DNA of 56,272 nt from Pseudomonas sputi (GCF_021603585.1 NZ_BQHI01000029.1:1-56272), one strand, 5' to 3'. Shown: positions 25,930-34,853, counted from the first letter of the stretch. Notes: generated by a model not told the origin, from the sequence alone. A program made the numbers and translations.

Positions 25930-27567
25930 ATGGCGACGTGTGGCGAAGTACTGGTCAAGTTACTCGAAGGTTATGGGGTCGAGCAGGTGTTCGGCATTCC
26001 CGGGGTGCATACCGTGGAGCTGTATCGCGGGCTGGCCCGTTCGAGCATCAACCACGTCACCCCGCGCCACGAGCAGGGCGCTGGCTTCATGGCCGACGGC
26101 TACGCCCGCACCAGCGGTAAACCGGGCGTGTGCTTCATCATCACAGGCCCGGGCATGACCAACATCACCACCGCCATGGGCCAGGCTTACGCCGATTCGA
26201 TTCCGATGCTGGTGATCTCCAGCGTGCAGTCGCGCAACCAACTGGGTGGCGGTCGCGGCAAGCTGCATGAACTGCCGAACCAGAGCGCACTGGTCGGCGG
26301 CGTGGCGGCGTTCTCCCACACCCTGATGTCGGCGTCCGAATTGCCGGGCGTGCTGGCCCGAGCGTTTGCGCTGTTCCAGGCCGGACGGCCACGTCCGGTG
26401 CACATCGAAATTCCGCTGGACGTGTTGGTCGAAGAAGCCGATGAATTGCTGGCCAGCGTGCCGGTCAACATCGACCGCGCCGGTGCTGCGCCGGCCGCCG
26501 TGAGCCGCATGACGGATCTGCTGGCCGGCGCCCAGCGTCCGCTGATCCTCGCCGGTGGCGGCGCCATTGACGCGGCTGCCGAGCTCACCGAACTGGCTGA
26601 ACTGCTCGACGCACCCGTGGCCCTGACCATCAACGCCAAGGGCATGCTGCCGGCCAGCCATCCGCTGCTGATCGGTTCGACTCAGAGCCTGGTGGCGACC
26701 CGTGCCCTGGTAGCCGATGCCGACGTGGTGCTCGCGATTGGCACCGAGCTGGCGGAAACCGACTACGACGTGACCTTCGCCGGCGGTTTCGAAATCCCCG
26801 GCAAGCTGCTGCGCGTCGATATCGATCCGGACCAGACCGTGCGCAACTACCCGCCACATGTCGCGCTGGTCGCCGATTCGCGCAACGCTGCACAGGCGCT
26901 GCTCAGTGCGCTGTCGCACAAATCGCTGGCCGAGCGCCGCAACGATTGGGGTCAGGTACGCGCCGCCCGTCTGCGTGAAGACCTGGCCGCGACCTGGGAC
27001 GCACCGACCCTGGCCCAGACCCGTTTCCTCGAAACCGTGCTGCACGAGTTGCCGAACGCGGTGTTCGTCGGAGATTCCACGCAACCGGTGTACACCGGCA
27101 ACCTCACCTTCAACCCGGAGCGCCCGCGCCGCTGGTTCAACTCGTCCACCGGTTACGGCACCCTCGGTTACGCCTTGCCGGCGGCGATTGGCGCGTGGCT
27201 TGGCGGCACCCTCGAACACGGCGCGCGTCCGCCGGTGGTGTGCCTGATCGGCGACGGCGGTCTGCAATTCACCCTGCCGGAACTGGCCAGCGCCGTCGAA
27301 GCTCGCACACCGGTAATCATCCTGCTGTGGAATAACCAGGGTTACGAAGAGATCAAGAAATACATGGTCAACCGCGCCATCGAGCCGGTGGGCGTCGACA
27401 TCTACACCCCGGACTTCATCGCTGTGGCCAAGGCTCTGGGCTGCGCGGCCGAGGCGATCAGCAGCGCCGAACACCTGCGCAGTGCCCTGCGCGCCGCCAC
27501 CGATCGTCAGGGCCCGACCCTGATCGAAATCGACCAGACCCAATGGATGAAGGCGGTGGCCCAATGA
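25930..27567 (+). CDS. Thiamine-diphosphate-dependent 2-oxo acid decarboxylase (5-guanidino-2-oxopentanoate decarboxylase type)
   Basis: Enzyme of 545 aa in the acetolactate synthase/benzoylformate decarboxylase superfamily. The N-terminal pyrimidine-binding domain begins TCGEVLVKLLEGYGVEQVFG and holds the catalytic Glu in PRHEQGAGFMADGYAR. The middle domain follows, and the C-terminal diphosphate domain carries GDGGLQFTLPELASA and LLWNNQGYEEIKK, the GDG-NN cofactor motif. Related Pseudomonas proteins are called 5-guanidino-2-oxopentanoate decarboxylase, the second step of the arginine transaminase route (2-ketoarginine to 4-guanidinobutyraldehyde plus CO2). The next gene, an aldehyde dehydrogenase overlapping by 4 bases, would oxidise that aldehyde. 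The exact substrate is inferred; other 2-keto acids are possible. Confidence 0.82.
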   Translation: MATCGEVLVKLLEGYGVEQVFGIPGVHTVELYRGLARSSINHVTPRHEQGAGFMADGYARTSGKPGVCFIITGPGMTNITTAMGQAYADSIPMLVISSVQSRNQLGGGRGKLHELPNQSALVGGVAAFSHTLMSASELPGVLARAFALFQAGRPRPVHIEIPLDVLVEEADELLASVPVNIDRAGAAPAAVSRMTDLLAGAQRPLILAGGGAIDAAAELTELAELLDAPVALTINAKGMLPASHPLLIGSTQSLVATRALVADADVVLAIGTELAETDYDVTFAGGFEIPGKLLRVDIDPDQTVRNYPPHVALVADSRNAAQALLSALSHKSLAERRNDWGQVRAARLREDLAATWDAPTLAQTRFLETVLHELPNAVFVGDSTQPVYTGNLTFNPERPRRWFNSSTGYGTLGYALPAAIGAWLGGTLEHGARPPVVCLIGDGGLQFTLPELASAVEARTPVIILLWNNQGYEEIKKYMVNRAIEPVGVDIYTPDFIAVAKALGCAAEAISSAEHLRSALRAATDRQGPTLIEIDQTQWMKAVAQ

Positions 27568-29015
27568 TGAACTTCCCGACCACACTCGACGGCCTGTACA
27601 TCAACGGTCAATGGTCTGCCGGGCGCGAGCATCTGCGCGTGATCAACCCGGCCACCGAAGCGTTGCTGACCACGGTCAATGGCGGTGACGAAAGCGCCGT
27701 CAATCAAGCGGTAACGGCAGCGACTGAAGCCTTCAAGGGCTGGTCGAAAACCACCGGCATCGAGCGCGGCGCGATCCTGCGCAACATCGCCAATGGCGTG
27801 CGCAACGGCCGCGAACATCTGATGAAGTTGCAGTCGAGCAACAACGGCAAACCGCAGTTCGAAGCGGGCATCGATGTAGACGACGTGATCGCCACCTTCG
27901 AGTACTACGCCGAACTCGCCGAAGGTCTCGATGCGAAACAGGACAGCAACGTGCCGCTGCCCAGCGACGACTTCAGCGCACGTCTGCGCCGCGAACCGTG
28001 TGGTGTGGTCGGGCTGATCGTGCCGTGGAATTTCCCGATGGTCACCACCGCGTGGAAACTTGCCCCGGCCCTGGCCGCCGGTTGCTGCGTGGTGCTCAAG
28101 CCGTCGGAAGTCACGCCGCTGCCGGAGCTGGAACTGGCGACCATCATCGCCGAATCCGGTCTGCCCAAAGGCGTGTTCAACCTGGTGTGCGGCACCGGTC
28201 TGGCGGTCGGTGCGCCGCTGTCGGCGGACCCGCGCATCGCCAAGGTTTCCTTCACCGGCAGCAACGCCGTCGGCGTGCAAGTGATGCAACGCGCCGCGGA
28301 AACCGTGAAGGGCGTGAGCCTGGAACTGGGCGGCAAATCCTCGTTGCTGATCCTCGAAGACGCCGACCTTGATCTGGCGGTGGAGCTTGCCTGCGGTGGC
28401 GGTTTCTTCAACGCCGGGCAGATGTGCTCGGCCACCAGCAGGGTGCTGGTCGCCGATGAAATCGCCGATGAATTCCTGATTCGTCTGAAGGCCCGCGCGG
28501 AAAAAATCCGGGTGGCCGATCCGTTCGATCCTGAAGTCGAGATGGGCGCGCTGGTCAATCAGGCGCAGTACCAACGTGTGCTCGGTCACATCGACCGTGG
28601 CCTCAGCGTCGGAGCCAAGCTGATCTGCGGCGGCAATCGCCCGGCGCATCTTGCGCGTGGATATTTCTTGCAGCCGACGATCTTCACCGAAGTGCCCCTG
28701 GACAGTGCGCTGTGGTGTGAAGAAATTTTCGGCCCGGTGATCTGCGTGCGCAGTTTCGCTTCGGAACAAGAGGCGATTGCCCTGGCCAACGACACTCAGT
28801 TTGGTCTGGTGGCGAGTGTGGTGACGCGTAACGCAGAGACGGCGGACCGGGTCGCGAACGCCTTGCAGGCGGGGCTGGTGTGGCTCAACGCGCCGCAGGT
28901 GATCTTCCCGCAGACCGCGTGGGGCGGCTACAAACAGAGCAGCATCGGCCGCGAGTTGGGGCCGTGGGGCCTGGCGGCATTTCAGGAAATCAAGCACGTG
29001 ATCCGCGCGCTCTGA
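27564..29015 (+). CDS. NAD(P)-dependent aldehyde dehydrogenase, betaine-aldehyde/aminoaldehyde type
   Basis: Aldehyde dehydrogenase of 483 aa. The cofactor-binding signature VPWNFPMVTTAWKLAPAL, the catalytic Glu in SLELGGKSSLLILEDADLD and the catalytic Cys in FFNAGQMCSATSRVLVADE are intact. The Cys block is typical of the betaine/aminobutyraldehyde branch. The start ATGATG overlaps the decarboxylase stop (4-base overlap), so the two enzymes are translated together. The likely job is oxidation of the decarboxylase product, for example 4-guanidinobutyraldehyde to 4-guanidinobutyrate. No guanidinobutyrase gene is nearby, so the final step would be elsewhere. A hairpin follows the stop by 17 bases. 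Confidence 0.88.
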   Translation: MMNFPTTLDGLYINGQWSAGREHLRVINPATEALLTTVNGGDESAVNQAVTAATEAFKGWSKTTGIERGAILRNIANGVRNGREHLMKLQSSNNGKPQFEAGIDVDDVIATFEYYAELAEGLDAKQDSNVPLPSDDFSARLRREPCGVVGLIVPWNFPMVTTAWKLAPALAAGCCVVLKPSEVTPLPELELATIIAESGLPKGVFNLVCGTGLAVGAPLSADPRIAKVSFTGSNAVGVQVMQRAAETVKGVSLELGGKSSLLILEDADLDLAVELACGGGFFNAGQMCSATSRVLVADEIADEFLIRLKARAEKIRVADPFDPEVEMGALVNQAQYQRVLGHIDRGLSVGAKLICGGNRPAHLARGYFLQPTIFTEVPLDSALWCEEIFGPVICVRSFASEQEAIALANDTQFGLVASVVTRNAETADRVANALQAGLVWLNAPQVIFPQTAWGGYKQSSIGRELGPWGLAAFQEIKHVIRAL

Positions 29016-29032
29016 ATGCCCGAAAAAGGTCA

Positions 29033-29059
29033 GCGCATGCCTCGCAACGAGGCATGCGC
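29033..29059. terminator. Hairpin after the aldehyde dehydrogenase gene
   Basis: GCGCATGCCTCG pairs exactly with CGAGGCATGCGC around a CAA loop, 17 bases after the dehydrogenase stop. There is no T run, so it may be a partial terminator or processing and stability site between the enzyme genes and the ABC genes. Confidence 0.55.
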
Positions 29060-29134
29060 CGGCGTCATGGCTTCAATGAGTTTTTATCGATAGTCAGGTG
29101 TTTTGCACGACCTCAGGATGAACCCGCAGACCAC

Positions 29135-29165
29135 GCTCAAGCCCTTTGAAACCGGGCGCTTGAGC
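29135..29165. promoter_or_regulatory. Inverted repeat upstream of the ABC substrate-binding gene
   Basis: GCTCAAGCCC and GGGCGCTTGAGC form imperfect complementary arms about 70 bases before the ATG at 29233. The position fits an operator or a leader hairpin for the transporter genes. The remaining upstream sequence is AT-rich (ACAAGAATAATGGGAG) and ends in a good ribosome-binding site. Confidence 0.4.
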
Positions 29166-29232
29166 CATATCGGTCAAGCAGATGCAAGGGTTGCGACCAG
29201 TCTCGTACTTACAAGAATAATGGGAGTCCCAA

Positions 29233-30336
29233 ATGGGCGAGCACGATCTGAACAGGCGTCAATTCATCAAAACCGTCGGCGTGGCCTCGGTGGCTGCGGC
29301 GGCCATGAGCATGCCCTTCATCCGGGCCAGTGCCAGCGACACCCGCTTTGCCGGCAAGACCCTGCGCCTGCTGACCTGGTCCGATGACACCGGCCTGGCC
29401 GCACTGCGCAATATCGCCGCAACGTTCGAAGCCAAGACCGGTGCCAAAGTGATTGCCGACCGCACCGGCAGCACCTCGGAAATGGTCGCCAAGCTCAAGG
29501 CCGGCGGTGACCGTCCGCAGTACGACATCATCACCCTGGCGGGCGTTGGCGCCGAAGGTCTGGCCGCTGCCGGGCTGCTGGAAAAACCTGATCTCAACCG
29601 CATTCCCAACCTGGTCGACGTCCCGGAAAAATACCGCACCGGCGCCAACGGTCACGGCATCGGCTACCTGCTGTGGTGCAACAGTCTGGTCTACAGCACT
29701 CGCACCCAGAGCAGCGCACCGGACAGTTACGCCGCGCTGTGGGACGCTGATCTGGCGCCGAACATTTTCCTGCCGCCGCCGAACTGGACCGAAGCCATGG
29801 ACCTGATCATCATCGCCGCCAAACTGGCCGGTGGTGACGAGCACAACATCGAGCCAGGCTTCAAGAAACTCGCGGAGCTGAAAGACCGCGTGGTGACCCT
29901 GGGTGAAAACCCCAACCAGATTGCCGAGTTGTTCCGCACCGGTTCCCTGGACATGGGCGGTCTCTACGCTCCCGCGTTTTTCCCCAAGCAGATCCGCGAC
30001 CCGAACTATGGCCTGGGCGCCACGTTCGGCATGAAGGAAGGTTTCTACACCGACCTGATGCTCTCGGTGATGCCGAAGCACCGTCCGGGCGACACCGACC
30101 TGGCCTACGCCTTCATCGACCACTCCCTCGACCCGCTGGTGCAGGGCAAGATGGCCGAAGACATCTTCAACGGCCCGGTCAACGCCAAGGCGATCATCTC
30201 CGCCGAAGCGCGCAAGAGCCCGTTCATCCTCACCCCGGAGCAGATCGCGGAGAAGGCGATCATGCACGACAACGCCTTCCTGGCGACCGTGCATGACCAG
30301 TGGATTCGTCGCTATACGGAAATCTTTTCTTCCTGA
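29233..30336 (+). CDS. ABC transporter substrate-binding protein, polyamine (PotD-like) family, Tat-exported
   Basis: Periplasmic solute-binding protein of 367 aa (family 1, spermidine/putrescine type). The leader NRRQFIKTVGVASVAAAAMS carries the twin-arginine motif, so export is probably by Tat. The mature part begins with TLRLLTWSDDTGLAALRNIA, a common PotD-like first strand, and continues with KVIADRTGSTSEMVAKLKAG and FPKQIRDPNYGLGA. The ribosome-binding site GGGAGTC lies before the ATG. The two permeases and ATPase follow, with a hairpin after this gene that would explain higher expression of the binding protein. The substrate is probably a basic or guanidino compound, inferred from the adjacent enzymes. 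Confidence 0.88.
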   Translation: MGEHDLNRRQFIKTVGVASVAAAAMSMPFIRASASDTRFAGKTLRLLTWSDDTGLAALRNIAATFEAKTGAKVIADRTGSTSEMVAKLKAGGDRPQYDIITLAGVGAEGLAAAGLLEKPDLNRIPNLVDVPEKYRTGANGHGIGYLLWCNSLVYSTRTQSSAPDSYAALWDADLAPNIFLPPPNWTEAMDLIIIAAKLAGGDEHNIEPGFKKLAELKDRVVTLGENPNQIAELFRTGSLDMGGLYAPAFFPKQIRDPNYGLGATFGMKEGFYTDLMLSVMPKHRPGDTDLAYAFIDHSLDPLVQGKMAEDIFNGPVNAKAIISAEARKSPFILTPEQIAEKAIMHDNAFLATVHDQWIRRYTEIFSS

Positions 30337-30346
30337 CGCCGACCTT

Positions 30347-30375
30347 CCGGGGCACCGCATGATCGGGGTGCCCGG
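30347..30375. repeat. Hairpin between binding protein and permease genes
   Basis: CCGGGGCACC and GGTGCCCGG pair with one bulged base in the 71-base gap between the two genes. Such stems protect the upstream binding-protein message and lower permease expression in many ABC operons. Confidence 0.5.
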
Positions 30376-30407
30376 GAGATTCGTTCTCCATTGACGAGAT
30401 CATTGCT

Positions 30408-31316
30408 ATGGAACATCAATCCCTGACCCAACCGGTTGGCGCGGGTGACGTGCGCCCGGCGCGAGGTGTTTCGCCGACTGCGCGGGCGTGGTTTTTTCTC
30501 ACGCCGTCGATGCTGTTTCTCGGCGTGCTGATTGCCGCCAGCCTGCTGGTGCTGCGCATGAGCGTCGGCACCAAAGGCTCGGAGTGGAGCGGTTTCAGCC
30601 TGGCCAGCTACGCCCAGTTGCTCGAACCCTACTACCTCAAATCGTTGCTGCTGACCTTGCGTCTGGCGTTAATCAGCGCGGTGATCGCGGTGGTGCTGGC
30701 GATCCCGGTGGCCTACACCATGTCGCGCCTGACCTCGCCGTTCGTGCGGCGGATCTTTCTGGCGGCGGTGCTGTTGCCGCTGCTGGTCAACCTGCTGCTG
30801 CAAAGCTACGGCTGGCTGGTGATCCTCGGCCCCGGCGGCATGCTCAACCAGACCCTGATGGGTCTGGGTCTGATCAAGCGCCCGATCATGTTGCTGTACA
30901 ACCAGAACGGTGTGTTGATGGGCCTGGTGCAGACCGCGTTTCCGCTGGCCGTGCTGCCGATTGCCAGCGCCATGCGCGGCGTCGCCCGCAGCTACGAAGA
31001 AGCTGCCGCCACCCTCGGCGCCAGTCGTTTTCAAGTGTTCCGTCAAGTGGTGTTGCCAATGAGCCTGCCGGGGATCATCACCGGCGCAACGCTGGTATTC
31101 GCCTACAACGCCAGCAGCTTCGTGGTGCCGCTGCTGCTCGGCGGTCGGCGCGTGCCGATGCTGGCGGTGATGGTGCATGACCAGATCGCCCCGCTGATGA
31201 ACTGGCCCGCCGCGTCCGCTGCCGGGGTGGTGCTGATCGTCACCACGCTCGCCATCATGACCTTGTCCGAATACATCACCGGCCGCCGTCGCCGTCTGCT
31301 GGAGGCTTCGCAATGA
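30408..31316 (+). CDS. ABC transporter permease, PotB-like
   Basis: Inner-membrane permease of 302 aa with six predicted helices and an extended N-terminus (about 25 polar residues). The cytoplasmic EAA loop is present as YEEAAATLGASRFQVFRQVV, the site that contacts the ATPase. Its family (binding-protein-dependent transport, PotB/PotH type) fits the PotD-like binding protein upstream. The stop overlaps the start of the second permease by 4 bases, so the two are made together as the two halves of a heterodimeric channel. Confidence 0.9.
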   Translation: MEHQSLTQPVGAGDVRPARGVSPTARAWFFLTPSMLFLGVLIAASLLVLRMSVGTKGSEWSGFSLASYAQLLEPYYLKSLLLTLRLALISAVIAVVLAIPVAYTMSRLTSPFVRRIFLAAVLLPLLVNLLLQSYGWLVILGPGGMLNQTLMGLGLIKRPIMLLYNQNGVLMGLVQTAFPLAVLPIASAMRGVARSYEEAAATLGASRFQVFRQVVLPMSLPGIITGATLVFAYNASSFVVPLLLGGRRVPMLAVMVHDQIAPLMNWPAASAAGVVLIVTTLAIMTLSEYITGRRRRLLEASQ

Positions 31317-32161
31317 GTGCCCTGTCCAAGAAGCGTCAGTCGCTGTTGCCGGGCGATACCGGCAAATTGGCCGGCATCCTTTCCGGGTTCATTCTGCTGC
31401 TGGCGGTGTTGCCGATTCTGACCATGATCGTGATGTCGTTCAGCGGCGCGTCGAACCTCGACTTCCCGCCGAGCAGCTACAGCCTGCAGTGGTACAAGGC
31501 GGCGTGGCACACCTTCGTCTCGCCCGATGCCAGCGATGTGCTGAGCCTCGGCCAGGCCATGGGCACCAGTTTGCTGGTAGCGTGCCTGACGATGATTTTC
31601 GCCACGTTGATCGCGGTGCCGGCGGCGTACGCGCTGACCCGTTGCGAGTTCCGTGGCAAGGGTGTGGCGCTGCAATTGATGTCGCTGCCGCTGGTGTTTC
31701 CGATGGTGGTGCTGGGGCTGGCTTTGCTGCTGGTGTTCGACAGCCTGCCGTTCCACATGACCACCTCACGGCTGGTGATTGCCCACGTGATTCTGGCGCT
31801 GCCGTTCGTGGTGAAGAACTGCACCGCGGCCATGCTTTCGATCGGCAGCGAAGTCGAAGAGGCGGCGCAAATGCTCGGCGCCTCGCCGCTGCGCGCCATC
31901 GTCGATGTGGTGGTGCCGTTGATGAAGTCGGGGATTCTGGCGGGGATGCTGCTGGCGTTCATCGTCTCGTTCAACGAATTCGCCGTGACCTATTTCCTCT
32001 ACACCATCGACGTCATGACCGTGCCGATCTGGATGTACAGCCGCACCGTGTCATCGCTTGACCCTACCGTGTTCTCGTTTGCCGTGCTGATCGTGCTGAT
32101 CGACTTCGTCCTGATCTGGGCGCTGGAGAAGCTGGTCGGTGAAGGCGGCGTTTCGTTCTGA
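31313..32161 (+). CDS. ABC transporter permease, PotC-like
   Basis: Second inner-membrane permease of 282 aa. Helices are evident near residues 18-38, 85-110 and beyond. The EAA loop reads VEEAAQMLGASPLRAIVDVV. The start ATG overlaps the first permease stop. It resembles PotC/PotI and pairs with the preceding gene to form the channel. The coupled ATPase follows after 16 bases with GAGG before its start, so the four transporter genes form one operon. Confidence 0.9.
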   Translation: MSALSKKRQSLLPGDTGKLAGILSGFILLLAVLPILTMIVMSFSGASNLDFPPSSYSLQWYKAAWHTFVSPDASDVLSLGQAMGTSLLVACLTMIFATLIAVPAAYALTRCEFRGKGVALQLMSLPLVFPMVVLGLALLLVFDSLPFHMTTSRLVIAHVILALPFVVKNCTAAMLSIGSEVEEAAQMLGASPLRAIVDVVVPLMKSGILAGMLLAFIVSFNEFAVTYFLYTIDVMTVPIWMYSRTVSSLDPTVFSFAVLIVLIDFVLIWALEKLVGEGGVSF

Positions 32162-32177
32162 TTTCTTGAGGTGAGTT

Positions 32178-33233
32178 ATGTCTGGTCTGATTCTGGAAAA
32201 CGTCGAGAAACACTACGGCTCGGCCTGCGCGGTAAAGGACGTCAACCTGCATTTGCCCGAAGGCAAACTGGTGTGCTTTCTCGGCCCGTCGGGCTGCGGC
32301 AAGACTACGCTGCTGCGAATGATCGCCGGGCTGGAAACCCTCACCGGCGGCGAGATCCGCCTGGACGGCGAGGACATCGGCCGCACCCCGGCGCACCTGC
32401 GCAACTTCGGCATGGTGTTCCAGTCGCTGGCGCTGTTCCCGCACATGACCGTGGGCGAGAACATCGCCTATCCGCTGAAACTGCGCGGTGTGAGCAAAGC
32501 CGATCAACAGGCGCGGGTGGTGGAGTTGCTGGAGCTGATCCAGCTGCAACCGATGATCGATCGCCCGGTGGCAAAACTGTCCGGCGGTCAGCGCCAGCGG
32601 GTGGCGATTGCCCGGGCAATTGCCTCGCACCCGAAAATCCTGTTGCTCGACGAACCGCTGTCGGCGCTGGATGCCAAGTTGCGCGAGTCCATGCAGGTGG
32701 AAATCCGGCAACTGCAACAACGCCTGAACATCACCACGATCATGGTCACCCACGATCAGCGCGAAGCCATGACCATGGCCGATATCGTGGTGGTGCTGGG
32801 CGAGCATCGGGTGCAGCAGGTGGGCACGCCGATTGAAATCTATCGGCATCCGGCCAACGAATTCGTCGCGGACTTTATCGGCTCGGGGAATATTTTTCCG
32901 GCCACCGCACTGGGCGATGGCAAGGTCGTGCTGCCGGGCGGCGATGCGCTGCAAGTGCCGATCTGCAGCAGCATCGTGGTCGGGCAGAAAGTGAAAATGC
33001 TGATCCGCCCCGAAGACCTGCAACTCTCAGCGCCGCAGGCCACGGCGGGCAATCGCTTGCTGGGCAAGGTGACGTTCGTGCGGGATATCGGCGCGACCAT
33101 CGAGACCACGGTGGAATGTTCCGGCGTGACCTTCACGGCGCTGAGCACGCCGTGTCAGGGCATCGGGCTGGGGATCGGGCATCCGGTTTCGGTGACGTTG
33201 CCGAGTGAGGCGTGTCGCGTGTTGGGCGCCTGA
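32178..33233 (+). CDS. ABC transporter ATP-binding protein, PotA-like
   Basis: ATPase of 351 aa that powers import. Walker A is FLGPSGCGKTTLLRM, the Q loop FGMVFQSLALFPHM, the signature LSGGQRQRVAIARAI, Walker B ILLLDEPLSALDAKL, and the switch His lies in MVTHDQREAMT. The C-terminal TOBE-type regulatory region (about residues 240-350) fits the PotA/MalK-like branch. Its stop TGA directly abuts the stop of the convergent AraC gene (TGATCA), with no intergenic sequence. It is the last gene of the transport operon. Confidence 0.93.
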   Translation: MSGLILENVEKHYGSACAVKDVNLHLPEGKLVCFLGPSGCGKTTLLRMIAGLETLTGGEIRLDGEDIGRTPAHLRNFGMVFQSLALFPHMTVGENIAYPLKLRGVSKADQQARVVELLELIQLQPMIDRPVAKLSGGQRQRVAIARAIASHPKILLLDEPLSALDAKLRESMQVEIRQLQQRLNITTIMVTHDQREAMTMADIVVVLGEHRVQQVGTPIEIYRHPANEFVADFIGSGNIFPATALGDGKVVLPGGDALQVPICSSIVVGQKVKMLIRPEDLQLSAPQATAGNRLLGKVTFVRDIGATIETTVECSGVTFTALSTPCQGIGLGIGHPVSVTLPSEACRVLGA

Positions 33234-34172
33234 TCAGACACTCAATCTCAGGCGCGCCAGATCCCGCAATGGCGGCGCGCCAAACAACCGGCTGTACTCG
33301 CGGCTGAACTGCGACGGGCTTTCATAGCCCACGCGATACCCGGCCGCCGACGCCTCCAGCCCTTCGGTCAGCATCAGGCGCCGCGCCTCTTGCAGGCGCA
33401 GCTGCTTCTGATACTGCAACGGGCTCATCGCCGTCATCGCCTTGAAACGGTGATGCAGGGTCGAGACGCTGAGGTTCACTTCCTTCGCCAGATCATCAAT
33501 GCGCAGCGGCTGTTCGAAGTTGCCGTTGAGCCATTTGATCGCCTGGCTGATGCGGTGACTCTGGCTGTTGGCGATGGCGATTTCGTACAGGCGATGGCCC
33601 TGCGGGCTGCGCAGCAGGCGATAGAGAATTTCCCGGCGGATCAGCGGCGCGAGCATGGCGATGTCTTTCGGCGCGTCGAGCAGACGCGCCAGACGCAGCA
33701 CCGCATCGAGCATCGCGCTGTCGATTTTTTCCACATACAAACCACGCCCGGTCGGTCGGGTCGGTACGCCCATCGGGCCGGCGTCGGCGATCAGCGCGGT
33801 GATTTGCGCAGGATCAATGTCCAGGCGCACGGCGAGGATCGGCTCCTCGGGCGAGACATTCACCACCCGCCCGCTCAACGGCATCGAAACCGACACCACC
33901 AGGTAATTGAGCGGGTCGTAATTGAAGAATTCGTCCGCCAGCCGTACCTCTTTGCGCCCCTGGGCCATGATGCACAGCGCCGGTTGCGCGAGCACCGGGG
34001 CGAAATCGTGGGATTTTGTGTGGCGCGACATGAACAGTGAGTCGACGGCGGTGGCATAACTGCCATCTTCGGATGTGTTGCGGCGAATGATGGCCGCCAG
34101 TTCCGCGCGCTGCTTTTCCATGTCGGCATCGGCTGGCGCTTGAAAACGATCGAATGACGTCACGTGCGGCAT
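33234..34172 (-). CDS. AraC-family regulator with AraC_N domain
   Basis: AraC/XylS regulator. The N-terminal half (VLAQPALCIMAQGRKEVRLA) matches the AraC_N effector domain seen in many Pseudomonas catabolic regulators, and the C-terminal half has two helix-turn-helix motifs (RIDDLAKEVNLSVSTLHHRF and AAGYRVGYESPSQFSREYSR). The length is about 312 aa from the ATG at 34172, but no clear ribosome-binding site is visible there; starts at 34205 and 34121 are alternatives. It converges with the ABC operon and may be its second regulator or may be unrelated. The inducer is unknown. Confidence 0.85.
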   Translation of the reverse strand: MPHVTSFDRFQAPADADMEKQRAELAAIIRRNTSEDGSYATAVDSLFMSRHTKSHDFAPVLAQPALCIMAQGRKEVRLADEFFNYDPLNYLVVSVSMPLSGRVVNVSPEEPILAVRLDIDPAQITALIADAGPMGVPTRPTGRGLYVEKIDSAMLDAVLRLARLLDAPKDIAMLAPLIRREILYRLLRSPQGHRLYEIAIANSQSHRISQAIKWLNGNFEQPLRIDDLAKEVNLSVSTLHHRFKAMTAMSPLQYQKQLRLQEARRLMLTEGLEASAAGYRVGYESPSQFSREYSRLFGAPPLRDLARLRLSV

Positions 34173-34499
34173 CCTCGGCAAAGTCGGTGGAATGGGGCAG
34201 AGCATAAGTTTGTGCAAGCCAGGGCGGTAGACACATCCTGCGAAATGCTTGCCTGATCCTGCATTGGGTTGTTGGCCCGTCCAGCCATAGCAGGACGCAG
34301 GTCGTCAGCGTTGCCCGAAACCGGTGTGACAGGACGGTGACAGGAATTCACGACTTGTTACAGGTCTGCAAGACAGTCTCGCAGGATTGTGCAACGCGAC
34401 GGCAGGAATCGACTAACGGCGAACAGGGGGCCGCCCTTAACCTTCAATCCTGTCGCAGCCCGTTCCCGGCTGCCACGCGACTCCCTGGGAGGGTTGAAC
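34173..34499. other. Divergent intergenic region with GTGACAGG direct repeats
   Basis: About 327 bases with no gene between the AraC gene and the ABM-domain gene; both promoters must lie here. GTGACAGGA occurs at 34326 and 34337 (11 bases apart), and a related GTTACAGG occurs at 34357. Direct repeats near one helical turn apart suit an AraC-type operator. Confidence 0.45.
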
Positions 34500-34853
34500 A
34501 TGTCCAAGCAGATTCCCGTCAGTCATATGGCCTTCGTTCGAGCGCGTGCCGGACGCTCGGCGGAACTCGGCATGCGCCTGAGCGCCCTGATCGAACCGTC
34601 CCGCGCCGCCCCCGGTTGCCTGAGCTTCTCCTTGCAGCATTCGCAGTGCGATCCGGATTTGTGGCTGGTCTCCGGTTTCTGGAGCAACCAGCAATCGATG
34701 ACCGCGTACTTCAGCAGTCCGACGATGGAAATCTTTGCCGAGCTGGTGCAGGACCTGGTGGTCAACAGCCTGGATTTCCACACGTTCAAGGAAGTCTCGG
34801 CTGCACAGGCCGTAGGGCAATGCACTGCGCCGATACACAAACTCGCCGGTTGA
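34500..34853 (+). CDS. Antibiotic-biosynthesis monooxygenase (ABM) domain protein
   Basis: Small protein of 117 aa with the dimeric ferredoxin-like ABM fold. Visible pieces are VSHMAFVRARAGRSAELGMR at the start, EPSRAAPGCLSFSLQHSQ and the WLVSGFWSNQQSMTAYFSSP strand-helix segment. ABM proteins act in quinone or aromatic oxidation or in haem degradation, and some are non-enzymatic. GGGAGG lies 7 bases before the ATG at 34500, so the longer frame from 34389 is not used. It may pair with the flavin reductase encoded at 35144, but that gene is on the other strand, so the link is weak. Confidence 0.78.
   Translation: MSKQIPVSHMAFVRARAGRSAELGMRLSALIEPSRAAPGCLSFSLQHSQCDPDLWLVSGFWSNQQSMTAYFSSPTMEIFAELVQDLVVNSLDFHTFKEVSAAQAVGQCTAPIHKLAG

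Noticed and set aside
25960-28997. Long minus-strand open frames opposite the decarboxylase and aldehyde dehydrogenase
   Set aside because: Shadows of strong plus-strand enzymes with intact motifs; their translations are rich in Arg, Gln, His and Gly without any fold.
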